A DNA stretch of 39,780 nt from Streptomyces hydrogenans (GCF_014656075.1 NZ_BNBS01000078.1:1-39780), one strand, 5' to 3'. Positions 15,491-23,440 are shown, counted from the stretch's first letter. The notes: generated by a model not told the origin, from the sequence alone. Translations and numbers: made by a program.

Positions 15491-17112
15491 GCACTGTGAC
15501 CAACACGCAGAAGAAGGCGCCCGCCGGTGAGCGGGTCGCCGACTGGGCCGACGGACGCCTGGGGATCTACACGCTGGCCAAGGCCAACATGCGGAAGATC
15601 TTCCCGGACCACTGGTCCTTCATGCTGGGCGAGATCTGCCTCTACAGCTTCCTCATCATCATCCTGACGGGCGTCTATCTGACGATGTTCTTCCACCCGT
15701 CGATGAACGAGGTGGAGTACGCGGGCTCGTACGTCCCGCTCCAGGGACAGCTGATGTCCGAGGCGTTCAACTCGACCATGCACATCTCCTTCGAGGTGCG
15801 CGGTGGCCTGCTGATCCGGCAGATCCACCACTGGGCGGCGCTGATCTTCCTCGCCGGCATGTTCGTGCACATGATGCGCGTCTTCTTCACGGGCGCGTTC
15901 CGCAAGCCGCGTGAGATCAACTGGCTGTTCGGCTTCCTGCTGTTCTTCCTGGGCATGTTCACCGGCTTCACCGGTTACTCGCTCCCGGACGACCTGCTCT
16001 CCGGCACCGGTGTCCGCTTCATGCAGGGCGCGATCCTGTCGGTGCCGATCGTCGGCACCTACCTGTCGATGTTCCTCTTCGGCGGCGAGTTCCCCGGCGG
16101 CGACTTCGTCGCCCGGTTCTACTCGGCGCACGTGCTGCTGCTCCCCGGCATCATGCTGGGCCTGGTGGTCGCTCACCTGATCCTGGTGTTCGTCCACAAG
16201 CACACGCACTTCGAGGGCCCCGGCCGGACGAACAAGAACGTCGTCGGCATGCCGCTGCTCCCGGTGTACATGGCGAAGGCCGGAGGCTTCTTCTTCCTGG
16301 TCTTCGGCGTCATCGCGATCGTCGCGGCGGTCGCCTCGATCAACCCGATCTGGGCCATCGGCCCGTACCGGCCGGACCAGGTGTCCACCGGCGCCCAGCC
16401 CGACTGGTACATGGGCTTCGCCGAGGGTCTGATCCGTGTCATGCCGGGCTGGGAGATCAACCTGTGGGGCCACACGCTGGTCCTCGGCGTGATGATCCCG
16501 CTGGCGATCTTCCCGGCGGTCCTCGCGGCCATCGCGGTCTACCCGTTCATCGAGTCCTGGATCACGGGCGACAAGCGCGAGCACCACATCGCGCAGCGCC
16601 CGCGCAACGCTCCGACGCGCACCGCCTTCGGCGTCGCCTGGATCACCGCGTACATGATCATGCTCGTCGGTGGTGGAAACGACCTCTGGGCGACCCACTT
16701 CCACCTGTCGATCAACTCGATCACCTGGTTCGTGCGGATCTTCTTCTTCGTTGGCCCGGTCATCGCGTTCATCGTCACCAAGCGGATCTGCCTCGGCCTC
16801 CAGCGCCGGGACAAGGACAAGGTGCTGCACGGGCGCGAGTCCGGCATCATCAAGCGCCTGCCGCACGGTGAGTTCGTCGAGGTCCACGAGCCGCTCAGCC
16901 AGGGCGAGCTGTACAAGCTCACCGCGCACGAGCAGTACGAGCCCGCCGCGCTGCCGCCGGCCGTCGACGAGAACGGCGTCCAGCGGAAGATCGGCGCGAT
17001 GGAGAAGCTCCGGGTCAAGCTCAACAAGGGCTACTACGGCGACGACAACCAGGTCGCCAAGCCCACCCTGGAGGAGTACAAGGAGATCCAGAGCGGCCAC
17101 GGCCACCACTGA
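15487..17112 (+). CDS. qcrB: Cytochrome b subunit of the bc1 complex
   Basis: 541 residues. The N-terminal half is the four-helix diheme core, with heme ligands in HHWAALIFLAGMFVHMMRV and SAHVLLLPGIMLGLVVAH. The Qo-site motif is PDWY (QPDWYMGF), the actinobacterial variant of PEWY. The C-terminal helices end near residue 430, followed by a charged tail of about 110 residues rich in Lys/Glu with a terminal HGHH, a feature of actinobacterial QcrB. It oxidises menaquinol and returns electrons to the quinone pool. I chose the ATG at 15487 because it overlaps the qcrA stop; the frame is open far upstream inside qcrA. It is last in the operon and followed by a terminator. Confidence 0.97.
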   Translation: MSTVTNTQKKAPAGERVADWADGRLGIYTLAKANMRKIFPDHWSFMLGEICLYSFLIIILTGVYLTMFFHPSMNEVEYAGSYVPLQGQLMSEAFNSTMHISFEVRGGLLIRQIHHWAALIFLAGMFVHMMRVFFTGAFRKPREINWLFGFLLFFLGMFTGFTGYSLPDDLLSGTGVRFMQGAILSVPIVGTYLSMFLFGGEFPGGDFVARFYSAHVLLLPGIMLGLVVAHLILVFVHKHTHFEGPGRTNKNVVGMPLLPVYMAKAGGFFFLVFGVIAIVAAVASINPIWAIGPYRPDQVSTGAQPDWYMGFAEGLIRVMPGWEINLWGHTLVLGVMIPLAIFPAVLAAIAVYPFIESWITGDKREHHIAQRPRNAPTRTAFGVAWITAYMIMLVGGGNDLWATHFHLSINSITWFVRIFFFVGPVIAFIVTKRICLGLQRRDKDKVLHGRESGIIKRLPHGEFVEVHEPLSQGELYKLTAHEQYEPAALPPAVDENGVQRKIGAMEKLRVKLNKGYYGDDNQVAKPTLEEYKEIQSGHGHH

Positions 17113-17148
17113 CTCCCTCCTGACCTCCTGAAGTAGGTCGCCACGGCG

Positions 17149-17182
17149 AGAGCCCCGTCCATTCGATGGACGGGGCTCTTTG
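17149..17182 (+). terminator. Rho-independent terminator of ctaE-qcrCAB
   Basis: A perfect 14-bp stem, AGAGCCCCGTCCAT (17149-17162) with ATGGACGGGGCTCT (17166-17179), a 3-nt loop TCG and then TTT. It lies 37 bp after the qcrB stop. Confidence 0.88.
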
Positions 17183-17199
17183 CCGTACCCGGGGCTCGA

Positions 17200-17205
17200 T
17201 AGGCT
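17200..17205 (+). promoter_or_regulatory. Probable -10 element of trpD
   Basis: TAGGCT lies 37 bp before the trpD ATG, just after the qcrB terminator, predicting a start near 17212 and a leader of about 30 nt with AGGAG at 17233-17237. No -35 of correct spacing stands out. Confidence 0.4.
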
Positions 17206-17242
17206 GGACCCCGTATCCGACGAACGATCATCAGGAGCTGCC

Positions 17243-18307
17243 ATGAGCGCTGCGACCCCCGCTGGAGGACCTACCACGGCGGGCCGCTCCTGGCCCGTCC
17301 TCCTGAACGGCCTCCTGGAGGGGAGGAACCTCTCCGCCGACGACACCGCCTGGGCGATGGACCTGATCATGAGCGGCGAGGCGACCGACGCCCAGATCGC
17401 CGGCTTCATGGTGGCGCTGCGGGCCAAGGGCGAGACCGTCGAGGAGATCAGCGGGCTCGTCCGGACCATGTACGCGCACGCCAACACCATCGAGGTGCCG
17501 GGACCGGCCGTCGACATCGTCGGCACCGGCGGCGACGGCGCCAAGACGGTCAACATCTCCACGATGGCCTCGATCGTCGTCGCCGGCACCGGCACGAAGG
17601 TCGTCAAGCACGGCAACCGGGCCGCCTCCTCCGCCTCCGGCTCCTCCGACGTCCTGGAGAAGCTCGGCATCAACCTCGACCTCACCCCGGGCCGGGTCGC
17701 CGAGGTCGCCCAGGAGGCCGGCATCACCATCTGCTTCGCGGTGAGGTTCCACCCCTCGCTGCGGCACGTGGCCGCCGCCCGCGGCCAGCTCGGCATCCGC
17801 ACCACCTTCAACGTGCTGGGCCCGCTCACCAACCCGGCCCGGGTGAGGGCGCAGGCCGTCGGCGTCGCCGACGCCCGGATGGCGCCCATCGTGGCCGGGG
17901 TCTTCGCCGAGCGCGGCAACTCGGCCCTGGTCTTCCGCGGCGACGACGGCCTGGACGAGCTGACCATCACCGGCACCTCCCGGGTGTGGGTGGTCCGCGA
18001 CGGCGCCGTCCGCGAGGAGGTCTTCGACCCGAAGGACGTCGGCATCCCCTACGCGCCGCTGGAGGCGCTGCGGGGCGCCGACGCCTCCTTCAACGCGGAC
18101 GTCGCCCGTCGGCTCCTGGCCGGCGAGACCGGTCCGGTACGGGACGCGGTGCTGCTCAACGCGGCCGCGGCGCTCACCGCGCTGGAGCCCGGCGAGGGCA
18201 CCCTGGCGGAGCAGTTGCGGGCCGGTATGGCGCGGGCCGCCGAGTCCATCGACTCCGGGGCCGCCCGCGCGTCCCTGGACCGCTGGGTCGCCGCCACCCA
18301 CGCCTGA
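17243..18307 (+). CDS. trpD: Anthranilate phosphoribosyltransferase
   Basis: 354 residues. It transfers the phosphoribosyl group of PRPP to anthranilate, the second step of tryptophan synthesis, in the cytoplasm. Recognised by the PRPP-binding GTGGDG (in VDIVGTGGDGAKTVN), the substrate-binding KHGNRAASSASGSSDVLE, the Arg-containing FHPSLRHVAAARGQLGIRT and the metal-site segment FNVLGPLTNPAR. It has the usual length and is complete. The ATG follows AGGAG by 5 nt. As is common in Streptomyces it is not within a trp operon but stands alone downstream of qcrB, with its own promoter after the qcrB terminator. No leader peptide with Trp codons is seen before it. Confidence 0.95.
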   Translation: MSAATPAGGPTTAGRSWPVLLNGLLEGRNLSADDTAWAMDLIMSGEATDAQIAGFMVALRAKGETVEEISGLVRTMYAHANTIEVPGPAVDIVGTGGDGAKTVNISTMASIVVAGTGTKVVKHGNRAASSASGSSDVLEKLGINLDLTPGRVAEVAQEAGITICFAVRFHPSLRHVAAARGQLGIRTTFNVLGPLTNPARVRAQAVGVADARMAPIVAGVFAERGNSALVFRGDDGLDELTITGTSRVWVVRDGAVREEVFDPKDVGIPYAPLEALRGADASFNADVARRLLAGETGPVRDAVLLNAAAALTALEPGEGTLAEQLRAGMARAAESIDSGAARASLDRWVAATHA

Positions 18308-18354
18308 GACCCGCCGCGCGGCCCGCGCGATCCCGTTCCGGAATGCGGACGGGG

Positions 18355-18384
18355 TTGCGCGGACCGCGAGCGGTGGCATACGTT
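18355..18384 (+). promoter_or_regulatory. Probable promoter of the riboswitch-aminotransferase transcript
   Basis: TTGCGC (18355-18360), 18 bp, TACGTT (18379-18384). The predicted start, about 18391, falls exactly at the first nucleotides of the riboswitch, which supports both calls. Confidence 0.55.
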
Positions 18385-18392
18385 CGGCAACA

Positions 18393-18509
18393 GGTCATGA
18401 GTGACAGCCCCAAGCCCCGGCTGGCTGTCCGGCAACCCTCCGTCCGTGGCGGGGTGCCCCGGGTGAAGACCAGGCCGTGGACAGCAAGGTCCATGGCAAG
18501 CGCGGACCC
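18393..18509 (+). ncRNA. SAM-IV riboswitch aptamer
   Basis: The sequence reads as a SAM-IV class S-adenosylmethionine riboswitch, from the GGTCATGAGTG opening through AAGCCCCGGCT, GTCCGGCAACCCTCC, GGCGGGGTGCCCCGGGTGA to GACC, then an extra hairpin and GCAAGCGCGGACC. P1 is GGTC (18393-18396) with GACC (18468-18471). The class-specific downstream hairpin is CGTGGAC/GTCCATG at about 18475-18495. A pseudoknot between GTCCGTG in the P3 loop (about 18442-18448) and CGCGGAC (18501-18507) pairs 7 bp with one wobble. SAM-IV shares its ligand core with SAM-I but has these peripheral elements, and is known from actinobacteria. It should reduce expression of the downstream PLP enzyme when SAM is plentiful. 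Identified from remembered consensus, not a covariance search. Confidence 0.9.
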
Positions 18510-18529
18510 CTGCGCCATCCCTGGGGTCC
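18504..18529 (+). promoter_or_regulatory. Candidate expression-platform hairpin overlapping the riboswitch pseudoknot
   Basis: GGACCCC (18504-18510) pairs with GGGGTCC (18523-18529) around a 12-nt loop. Its left arm shares GGAC with the pseudoknot strand of the SAM-IV aptamer (18501-18507), so the two structures exclude each other. There is no T-tract, so it need not be an intrinsic terminator; control of translation or Rho access is possible. Confidence 0.45.
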
Positions 18530-18551
18530 TGGTCCTTGAGGGAGCGGTCTC

Positions 18552-18572
18552 GTGAGCAAGCGAATGCGTTAG
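18552..18572 (+). CDS. Possible six-codon leader peptide ORF (MSKRMR)
   Basis: GTG AGC AAG CGA ATG CGT TAG, with a good GAGGGAG ribosome site 7 nt upstream (18538-18544), lies between the riboswitch and the aminotransferase gene. The stop overlaps a short GGGCC/GGCCC hairpin (18572-18584). Such a short ORF can arise by chance, but the combination of Shine-Dalgarno sequence and position makes translation plausible. It contains no Cys codon and one internal Met codon. The remainder of the 407-bp gap, 18573-18714, shows only a pyrimidine-rich stretch and no gene I can support. Confidence 0.3.
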   Translation: MSKRMR

Positions 18573-18714
18573 GGCCTCCGGCCCCCTTCTCCTTCCCCTC
18601 CGTGCGGCCCCGTTCTCGCCGTGCGTCGAGGCAACACCCGTACGCGGCACGCCGTTTCGCGCTGCCCTGCGGGCTCTTCACGCCCTTTCGCCTGTCCCGC
18701 CGGGAGATACCGCC

Positions 18715-20109
18715 ATGTCCGCACGCCCGAACGCCGCCGCTGCCACCACCACCGCCGACTCCGCCGACGCCTGCTGCGCCGAGCCGCTGCCGGTCCTCGG
18801 CCGTGACGTCACCGTCCCGCTCGTCACCGGCGGCGAGGTGACCTACGCGGCCCTCGACTACGCCGCCAGCGCCCCCGCCCTCCAGCGCGTCTGGGACGAC
18901 GTCGCCGCCTACGCCCCCTACTACGGCAGCGTCCACCGCGGCGCCGGCTACCTCTCCCAGCTCTCCACCGACCTCTTCGAGCAGAGCCGCGTCACCGTCG
19001 CCGAGTTCCTCGACTGCCGCGAGGGCGACCAGGTCGTCTTCACCCGCTCCACCACCGACTCGCTCAACCTGCTCGCCCAGGTCGTGCCCGCCGACTGCCA
19101 GGTCTTCGTCTTCGAGACCGAGCACCACGCCTCCCTGCTGCCCTGGCGCGACACCCAGGTCACCTACCTCAACGCCCCGCGCACCCCGGCCCAGGCGGTC
19201 GAGACCCTGGAGCGGGCCCTCGCCGACCGCGACCCCCACGGCCCCGCCCTGGTCTGCGTCACCGGCGCCTCCAACGTGACCGGCGAGCTGTGGCCGGTGC
19301 GCGAACTGGCCGCAGCCGCCCACGCGCACGGCGCCCGGATCGTCCTCGACGCCGCCCAGCTCGCCCCCCACCACCCGGTCTCCGTCCGCGAGCTCGACGT
19401 GGACTGGGTCGCCTTCTCCGGCCACAAGCTGTACGCGCCCTTCGGCTCCGGCGTCCTCGCCGGCCGCGCCGACTGGCTCCAGGCCGCCGAGCCCTACCTG
19501 GCCGGCGGCGGCGCCTCCCGCACCGTGGCCCGCCGCGCCGACGGCGGCGTGGACGTCGAGTGGCACACCACCGCGGCCCGCCACGAGGCCGGCTCCCCGA
19601 ACGTCATCGGCGTCTACTCCATCGCCTCCGCCTGCAAGGCGCTGACCGAGGCCGGCTTCGACTCCCTCGTCGCCCGCGAGCGGCACCTCATCGACACCGT
19701 CCGCGCCGGGCTCGCCGAGGTGCCCGAGGTCCGCGTCCTCTCCCTCTTCGGCGACGACGCCCCGCGCGTCGGGGTCATCTCCTTCGTCGTCGACGGCTGG
19801 AACAGCTCGCACTTCGCCGCCGCCCTCTCCGCCGAGTACGGCATCGGCGTCCGCGACGGCCTCTTCTGCGCCCACCCGCTGGTCCGCACCCTGCTCGGCT
19901 CCGACCCGCAGGACCCGGGCGAGTGCGGCGCCCCCGAGCCGGCCGCCCCGGGCGAGCGCTCCCTCAACGCCATCCGCGTCAGCTTCGGCGCCGGCACCCC
20001 GGACGAGCACGTCGAGCGGTTCGTCGGCGCCGTGAAGGAACTCGTCCGCGACGGCGCCCAGTGGAAGTACCGCACGGAGGACGGCCGCTGCGTCCCCGAC
20101 CGCGGCTGA
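18715..20109 (+). CDS. Cysteine desulfurase-like class V aminotransferase under SAM-IV control
   Basis: 464 residues, fold type I PLP enzyme of the class V/NifS-SufS group. The opening ALDYAASAPAL and HRGAGYLSQ bind substrate; Lys238 in FSGHKLYAPFGSG forms the Schiff base; DAAQLAPHHPV holds the ring-stacking Asp/His. A cysteine (Cys385, GLFCAHPL) sits where group II desulfurases carry the persulfide-forming Cys, so release of sulfur from cysteine or a related thiol amino acid is plausible. The segment between about 405 and 425 is a Pro/Glu-rich insertion. The ATG follows GGGAGA by 8 nt. Regulation by a SAM riboswitch ties the enzyme to methionine/cysteine metabolism. The exact substrate is uncertain. 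Confidence 0.88.
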   Translation: MSARPNAAAATTTADSADACCAEPLPVLGRDVTVPLVTGGEVTYAALDYAASAPALQRVWDDVAAYAPYYGSVHRGAGYLSQLSTDLFEQSRVTVAEFLDCREGDQVVFTRSTTDSLNLLAQVVPADCQVFVFETEHHASLLPWRDTQVTYLNAPRTPAQAVETLERALADRDPHGPALVCVTGASNVTGELWPVRELAAAAHAHGARIVLDAAQLAPHHPVSVRELDVDWVAFSGHKLYAPFGSGVLAGRADWLQAAEPYLAGGGASRTVARRADGGVDVEWHTTAARHEAGSPNVIGVYSIASACKALTEAGFDSLVARERHLIDTVRAGLAEVPEVRVLSLFGDDAPRVGVISFVVDGWNSSHFAAALSAEYGIGVRDGLFCAHPLVRTLLGSDPQDPGECGAPEPAAPGERSLNAIRVSFGAGTPDEHVERFVGAVKELVRDGAQWKYRTEDGRCVPDRG

Positions 20110-20119
20110 CAGCGACCGC

Positions 20120-21271
20120 TCAGGCCGCCAGCCTCGTCCCCAACAGGACCATGCGCAGGGCCCGTTCGGCCGCGTCCGCCAGGAACTCGGCGCCCCGGTC
20201 GAGCGCCTCGGGCAGCGCCACGGGCGCGGGCAGGATCGAGCCGTAGGCGTCGACCCCCACCGCCCGCACCTCGTGGACGCCCTGACCGAGCGTGCCGGCC
20301 AGGGCCAGGACCGGCACCCCGTGGGCCTTGGCCCGGCGCGCCACCTCCGCCGGGACCTTGCCCCGCACGGTCTGGCCGTCCAGGGACCCCTCCGCGGTGA
20401 TCACCAGGTCGGCGCGGGCCAGCCGGGCGTCCAGGTCCACGTGGTCGAGCAGCACCTCGAAGCGGGGGAGCAGCCGGGCCCCGAGCGCGGCGAGACCGGC
20501 GCCGAGCCCGCCCGAGGCCCCGGACCCGGGAGCCGTGCCGAGCCCGGCCGGCGCGCCCAGGTCCCGTACGAGGAGCTCGGCCCAGCGGTCCAGGGCGGCC
20601 GCCAGCTCCTCGACCCGCTCCGGGCCCGCGCCCTTCTGCGGGCCGAAGACCCGGGCCACGCCCCGCTCGCCGCGGAGCACGTTGTACGGATTGCAGGCCA
20701 CCAGCAGCTCGGCGGTCGCGAGACGCGGGTCGAGGCCGGTCGGGTCGATCCGGTCAAGGCGGTTCAACGCGGCACCCCCCAGGGGGAGTTCGACTCCCTC
20801 GGCGTCCAGGAGCCGGGCGCCGAGGGCCTGGAGCGCACCCGCTCCGCCGTCCGAGGTGCCGGAGTCGCCGCAGCCGACCAGGACGCGGCGGGCCCCGGCG
20901 TCGAGCGCGGCCCGGATCAGTTCGCCCACCCCGTAGGTCGTGGTGGCGCCCGGGTCGCGCCGGCCGGGCGGCACCAGGGAGAGGCCCGCGACGGCCGCCA
21001 TCTCGACCACCGCGGAGGAGCGGTCGAGCAGCGCGAAGTGGGTCCCGACCGGGTCGCCGAGGGGGCCGGCCGCGATCCGGGGGAGCAGACGGCCCCCGGT
21101 CGCGGCGGCCAGCGCCCGGGCCGTCCCCTCCCCGCCGTCGACCAGCGGGACGAGGTCGACGACGGCGTCCGGGCGGACCCGGCGCAGTCCCTCGGCGATG
21201 GCCTCGGCGGCCTCGGGCGCCGACAGGGACTCCTTGAAACCGCTGGGGGCGACGGCGATGTGCAGGCTCAC
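20120..21271 (-). CDS. Glycerate 2-kinase family (GarK/GlxK type)
   Basis: 383 residues. Phosphorylates D-glycerate with ATP, feeding 2-phosphoglycerate into glycolysis. Family marks are HIAVAPSGFKESLSAPEAA at the N terminus, DGGEGTARAL, GCGDSGTSDGG, ACNPYNVLRGERGVARVFG with GPQKG, and the C-terminal ITAEGSLDGQTVRGKVP and PVLALAGTLG. The length is normal for the family; a Gly/Ala-rich insertion near residue 250 (GLGTAPGSGASGGLGAGL) is longer than I would expect. The GTG start overlaps the stop of the upstream DASS transporter (GTGA), so uptake and phosphorylation of a substrate are likely coupled. It converges with the class V aminotransferase gene with only 10 bp between stops and no visible terminator. 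Confidence 0.9.
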   Translation of the reverse strand: MSLHIAVAPSGFKESLSAPEAAEAIAEGLRRVRPDAVVDLVPLVDGGEGTARALAAATGGRLLPRIAAGPLGDPVGTHFALLDRSSAVVEMAAVAGLSLVPPGRRDPGATTTYGVGELIRAALDAGARRVLVGCGDSGTSDGGAGALQALGARLLDAEGVELPLGGAALNRLDRIDPTGLDPRLATAELLVACNPYNVLRGERGVARVFGPQKGAGPERVEELAAALDRWAELLVRDLGAPAGLGTAPGSGASGGLGAGLAALGARLLPRFEVLLDHVDLDARLARADLVITAEGSLDGQTVRGKVPAEVARRAKAHGVPVLALAGTLGQGVHEVRAVGVDAYGSILPAPVALPEALDRGAEFLADAAERALRMVLLGTRLAA

Positions 21272-22698
21272 GGCTGGGACTCCAGGAGGACGGGCACGCC
21301 GAGCAGCGGCCAGACGGCGAGGGCGAAGAGCAGCACCAGGGCGGCGCTGAGCGGGGCGAGCACGGCGGACAGCCGCAGCAGGTCGCCCGGGACGAAGGTG
21401 GGGACGCCGTCCGGGGGTTCGGCGAAGAGGGCGACCGGTTTCGCCGAGGCGGGCAGGGTGTGGCAGAAGCCGGCGGCGGCGGTGGAGGCGAGCGCGGCGG
21501 CCACCGGGTTGATCCCGGCGCCGACCGCCGCGGCCACCACCAGCGGCACCAGCACCGAGGAGCGGGCGGAGCGGGACTGGAGCACCAGATGGGCGGCGGT
21601 GCTCACGGCGACGACCACGCCGAGGAAGGCCCACGGGGGCAGCCCGCCCGGCAGCCCGCCGACCAGCCATCCGGCGGCGCCGGAGTCGACCAGGGCCACG
21701 CCCATCGCGGTGGTCGCCGCCATGAAGACCAGCATCGGCCAGGGCACCGACCGCAGCCCGTCCTTCATCCGGACCGTGCCGAGCGCGGGGGAGGAGGCCA
21801 CCACCGCGCCGATCAGCGCGACCACGGCCGGCGACACCCCGTGCAGCGGTTCGGCGCACCACAGCGCCACCACCGTGCCGAGCAGCAGCAGACAGCGCTG
21901 CTCGGGCGGGGAGAGCGGGCCCGACACCGGGGTGGCGGAGTGCTCCTGCACCGCGCCGACGGTGATCCGGACGGGCCCCCGCCGGTCCTCCCTGCGGGTG
22001 GTGGTGAGCAGCACCGCCTCCGCCGCGAGGTGGGAGGAGACCACCGCGAGCGGCAGACCGAGGAGCAGCCAGCGGGTGAAGCCGATCGACTCCCCGGTCT
22101 GCTCCAGGAGCACCCCGACGGTGATGAGGTGGGCGCCCGCGCCGATCAGGGTGGCGACCGCCGACAGCAGGATGACGGTGGGGAAGAGCAGGGCCAGCAT
22201 CACGACGAGCCGCCGGCGCCCGGCGAGCGCGTGGGCGAGGGTGAGGAAGACGGGCAGGGCCAGCGCGGCCCGGCCGGAGGTGGCGGGGACGGCGAAGGCG
22301 GTGACGACCAGCGCGGCGGTGGTCAGGTGCACCAGCCGGCGCACGGACCGGGCGCCGGTGACGAGGAAGGCGGCCGCGCGGCCGGCGAGGCCGGTCCGGG
22401 TCACCGCCGCCGCGAGGACGAAGGCGCAGATCAGCAGCCAGACGGTGGCGTCGCCGAGGGTGGCGAAGAGGGTGTCGGCGCTGATCACCCCGGTGACGGT
22501 GAGGGCGAGTCCGGCACCGAGCGCGACGACGGTGTCGTCGACCGGGGCGGCGATCCAGGCGCAGGTCGCGAGGGCGAAGACGGCCAGGGTCAGCCGGGCC
22601 CCGCCGTCGAGGCCGGGGGCGGTGCCGGGGACGGCGAGCGCCGCGCAGGCGCCGAGCGCCAGGCAGAGCCACACCGCCGGTCGGAGGGAGAGGTTCAC
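21268..22698 (-). CDS. DASS/ion-transporter superfamily anion permease
   Basis: 476 residues with about twelve hydrophobic helices in two repeats, the pattern of the divalent anion:Na+ symporter (SLC13/CitT) group within the ion transporter superfamily. Repeat landmarks are GDATVWLLICAFVLAAAVTRTGL and VPWPMLVFMAATTAMGVAL, with re-entrant-loop-like VPATSGRAALALP and LQSRSARSSVLVPLV. I chose the GTG at 22696-22698: GGAGG lies 9 nt upstream, whereas the alternative GTG at 22705-22707 directly abuts the GGAGG. It is coupled to glycerate kinase downstream, which makes glycerate or a related hydroxy acid or dicarboxylate a reasonable substrate (inference). Phased repeats just upstream suggest control by the adjacent two-component system. 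Confidence 0.8.
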   Translation of the reverse strand: MNLSLRPAVWLCLALGACAALAVPGTAPGLDGGARLTLAVFALATCAWIAAPVDDTVVALGAGLALTVTGVISADTLFATLGDATVWLLICAFVLAAAVTRTGLAGRAAAFLVTGARSVRRLVHLTTAALVVTAFAVPATSGRAALALPVFLTLAHALAGRRRLVVMLALLFPTVILLSAVATLIGAGAHLITVGVLLEQTGESIGFTRWLLLGLPLAVVSSHLAAEAVLLTTTRREDRRGPVRITVGAVQEHSATPVSGPLSPPEQRCLLLLGTVVALWCAEPLHGVSPAVVALIGAVVASSPALGTVRMKDGLRSVPWPMLVFMAATTAMGVALVDSGAAGWLVGGLPGGLPPWAFLGVVVAVSTAAHLVLQSRSARSSVLVPLVVAAAVGAGINPVAAALASTAAAGFCHTLPASAKPVALFAEPPDGVPTFVPGDLLRLSAVLAPLSAALVLLFALAVWPLLGVPVLLESQP

Positions 22699-22721
22699 GG
22701 GAACCACCCTCCGGGCGGCCG

Positions 22722-22754
22722 GTGAGCCGTCGATGAGCCCTCCGTGAAGGAAGG
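22722..22754. promoter_or_regulatory. Three 11-bp-phased repeats upstream of the DASS transporter gene
   Basis: On the plus strand GTGA, ATGA and GTGA begin at 22722, 22733 and 22744, each heading an 11-bp unit (GTGAGCCGTCG, ATGAGCCCTCC, GTGAAGGAAGG). They lie 24-49 nt upstream of the transporter start on the opposite strand. Direct repeats of 11-bp period are the usual target form of OmpR/PhoB regulators, and the gene for such a regulator ends just beyond at 22779. Similar units occur at 25157-25171. Confidence 0.45.
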
Positions 22755-22778
22755 TTCACGTGCCCCCGGACGGATCCG

Positions 22779-23438
22779 TCACGGCAGCCGGTACCCCATG
22801 CCCCGCACCGTCTCCAGCCGCTGCGCGCCCAGCTTCTTCCGCAGCGCCCGGACGTAGACGTCCACGATGTTGGAGCCGGGGTCGAAGTCGTACCCCCACA
22901 CGTGGGAGAGGATCTGCTCCCGGGAGAGCACCTGCCCCGGGTGGCGCAGGAACAGCTCCAGGAGCACGAACTCACGGGCGGTCAGGTCGACCGTCCGGTC
23001 CCCGGAGCGGGCCCGCCGGGTGCGCAGGTCCAGGCCGAGGTCGCCGCTGCGCAGCACGGTCACCTCGGGGGCGCGGGCGGCGGTGCGCAGCCGCAGCCGG
23101 ATCCGGGCGAGCAGCTCCTCGAAGCGGAAGGGCTTGGTCATCCAGTCGTCGGCGCCGCCCTCCAGGCCGGCCACCGTGTCCCGTACCGAGTCACGGGCGG
23201 TCAGGACCAGGACGGGGAGGGTCACCCGGGCCTCGCGCAGCTCCCTGAGGACGGTGAAGCCGTCCCGGCCGGGCAGGCCGATGTCCAGCACGACCAGGTC
23301 GAAGGCGCCGGTGCGCGCCAGGGCGAGCGCGGTGTCGCCGTCGGCGGCCACGGAGGTGGTGAAGCCGTTGGCGCGGAGCCCCTTCTCGACGAAGGAGGCG
23401 ATGCGCTCCTCGTCCTCGGCGATCAGGATGCGGTTCAT
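22779..23438 (-). CDS. OmpR/PhoB-family response regulator
   Basis: 219 residues. The receiver domain (1-120) has the acidic pocket AEDEE (residues 7-11), phospho-acceptor Asp52 (LVVLDIGLPG), the switch Thr in VLTARDS and the conserved Lys in WMTKPF. The C-terminal winged-helix DNA-binding domain (about 125-219) has DLTAREFVLLELFLRHPGQV, the recognition helix region SNIVDVYVRALRKKLG and the ending ETVRGMGYRL. The ATG at 23436-23438 is preceded by GAGGAG; it follows the sensor kinase stop by 2 bp, so the pair is cotranscribed. Probable target sites are the 11-bp-phased repeats next to the transporter and before the first gene of this operon. Confidence 0.93.
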   Translation of the reverse strand: MNRILIAEDEERIASFVEKGLRANGFTTSVAADGDTALALARTGAFDLVVLDIGLPGRDGFTVLRELREARVTLPVLVLTARDSVRDTVAGLEGGADDWMTKPFRFEELLARIRLRLRTAARAPEVTVLRSGDLGLDLRTRRARSGDRTVDLTAREFVLLELFLRHPGQVLSREQILSHVWGYDFDPGSNIVDVYVRALRKKLGAQRLETVRGMGYRLP

Positions 23439-23440
23439 GC

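Noticed and set aside
16900..17112. Charged C-terminal tail of QcrB as a separate fused domain
   Set aside because: Long Lys/Glu-rich tails are normal in actinobacterial QcrB and no fold signature is visible.
18572..18600. GGGCC-TCC-GGCCC hairpin followed by pyrimidines as the riboswitch terminator
   Set aside because: The stem is only 5 bp and no T-run follows; too weak to call an intrinsic terminator.
18621..18806. 61-codon frame with Cys residues upstream of the SAM-controlled enzyme, as a possible leader peptide
   Set aside because: It has no ribosome site, runs far into the enzyme gene in another frame and lacks the features of known cysteine-attenuation leaders.
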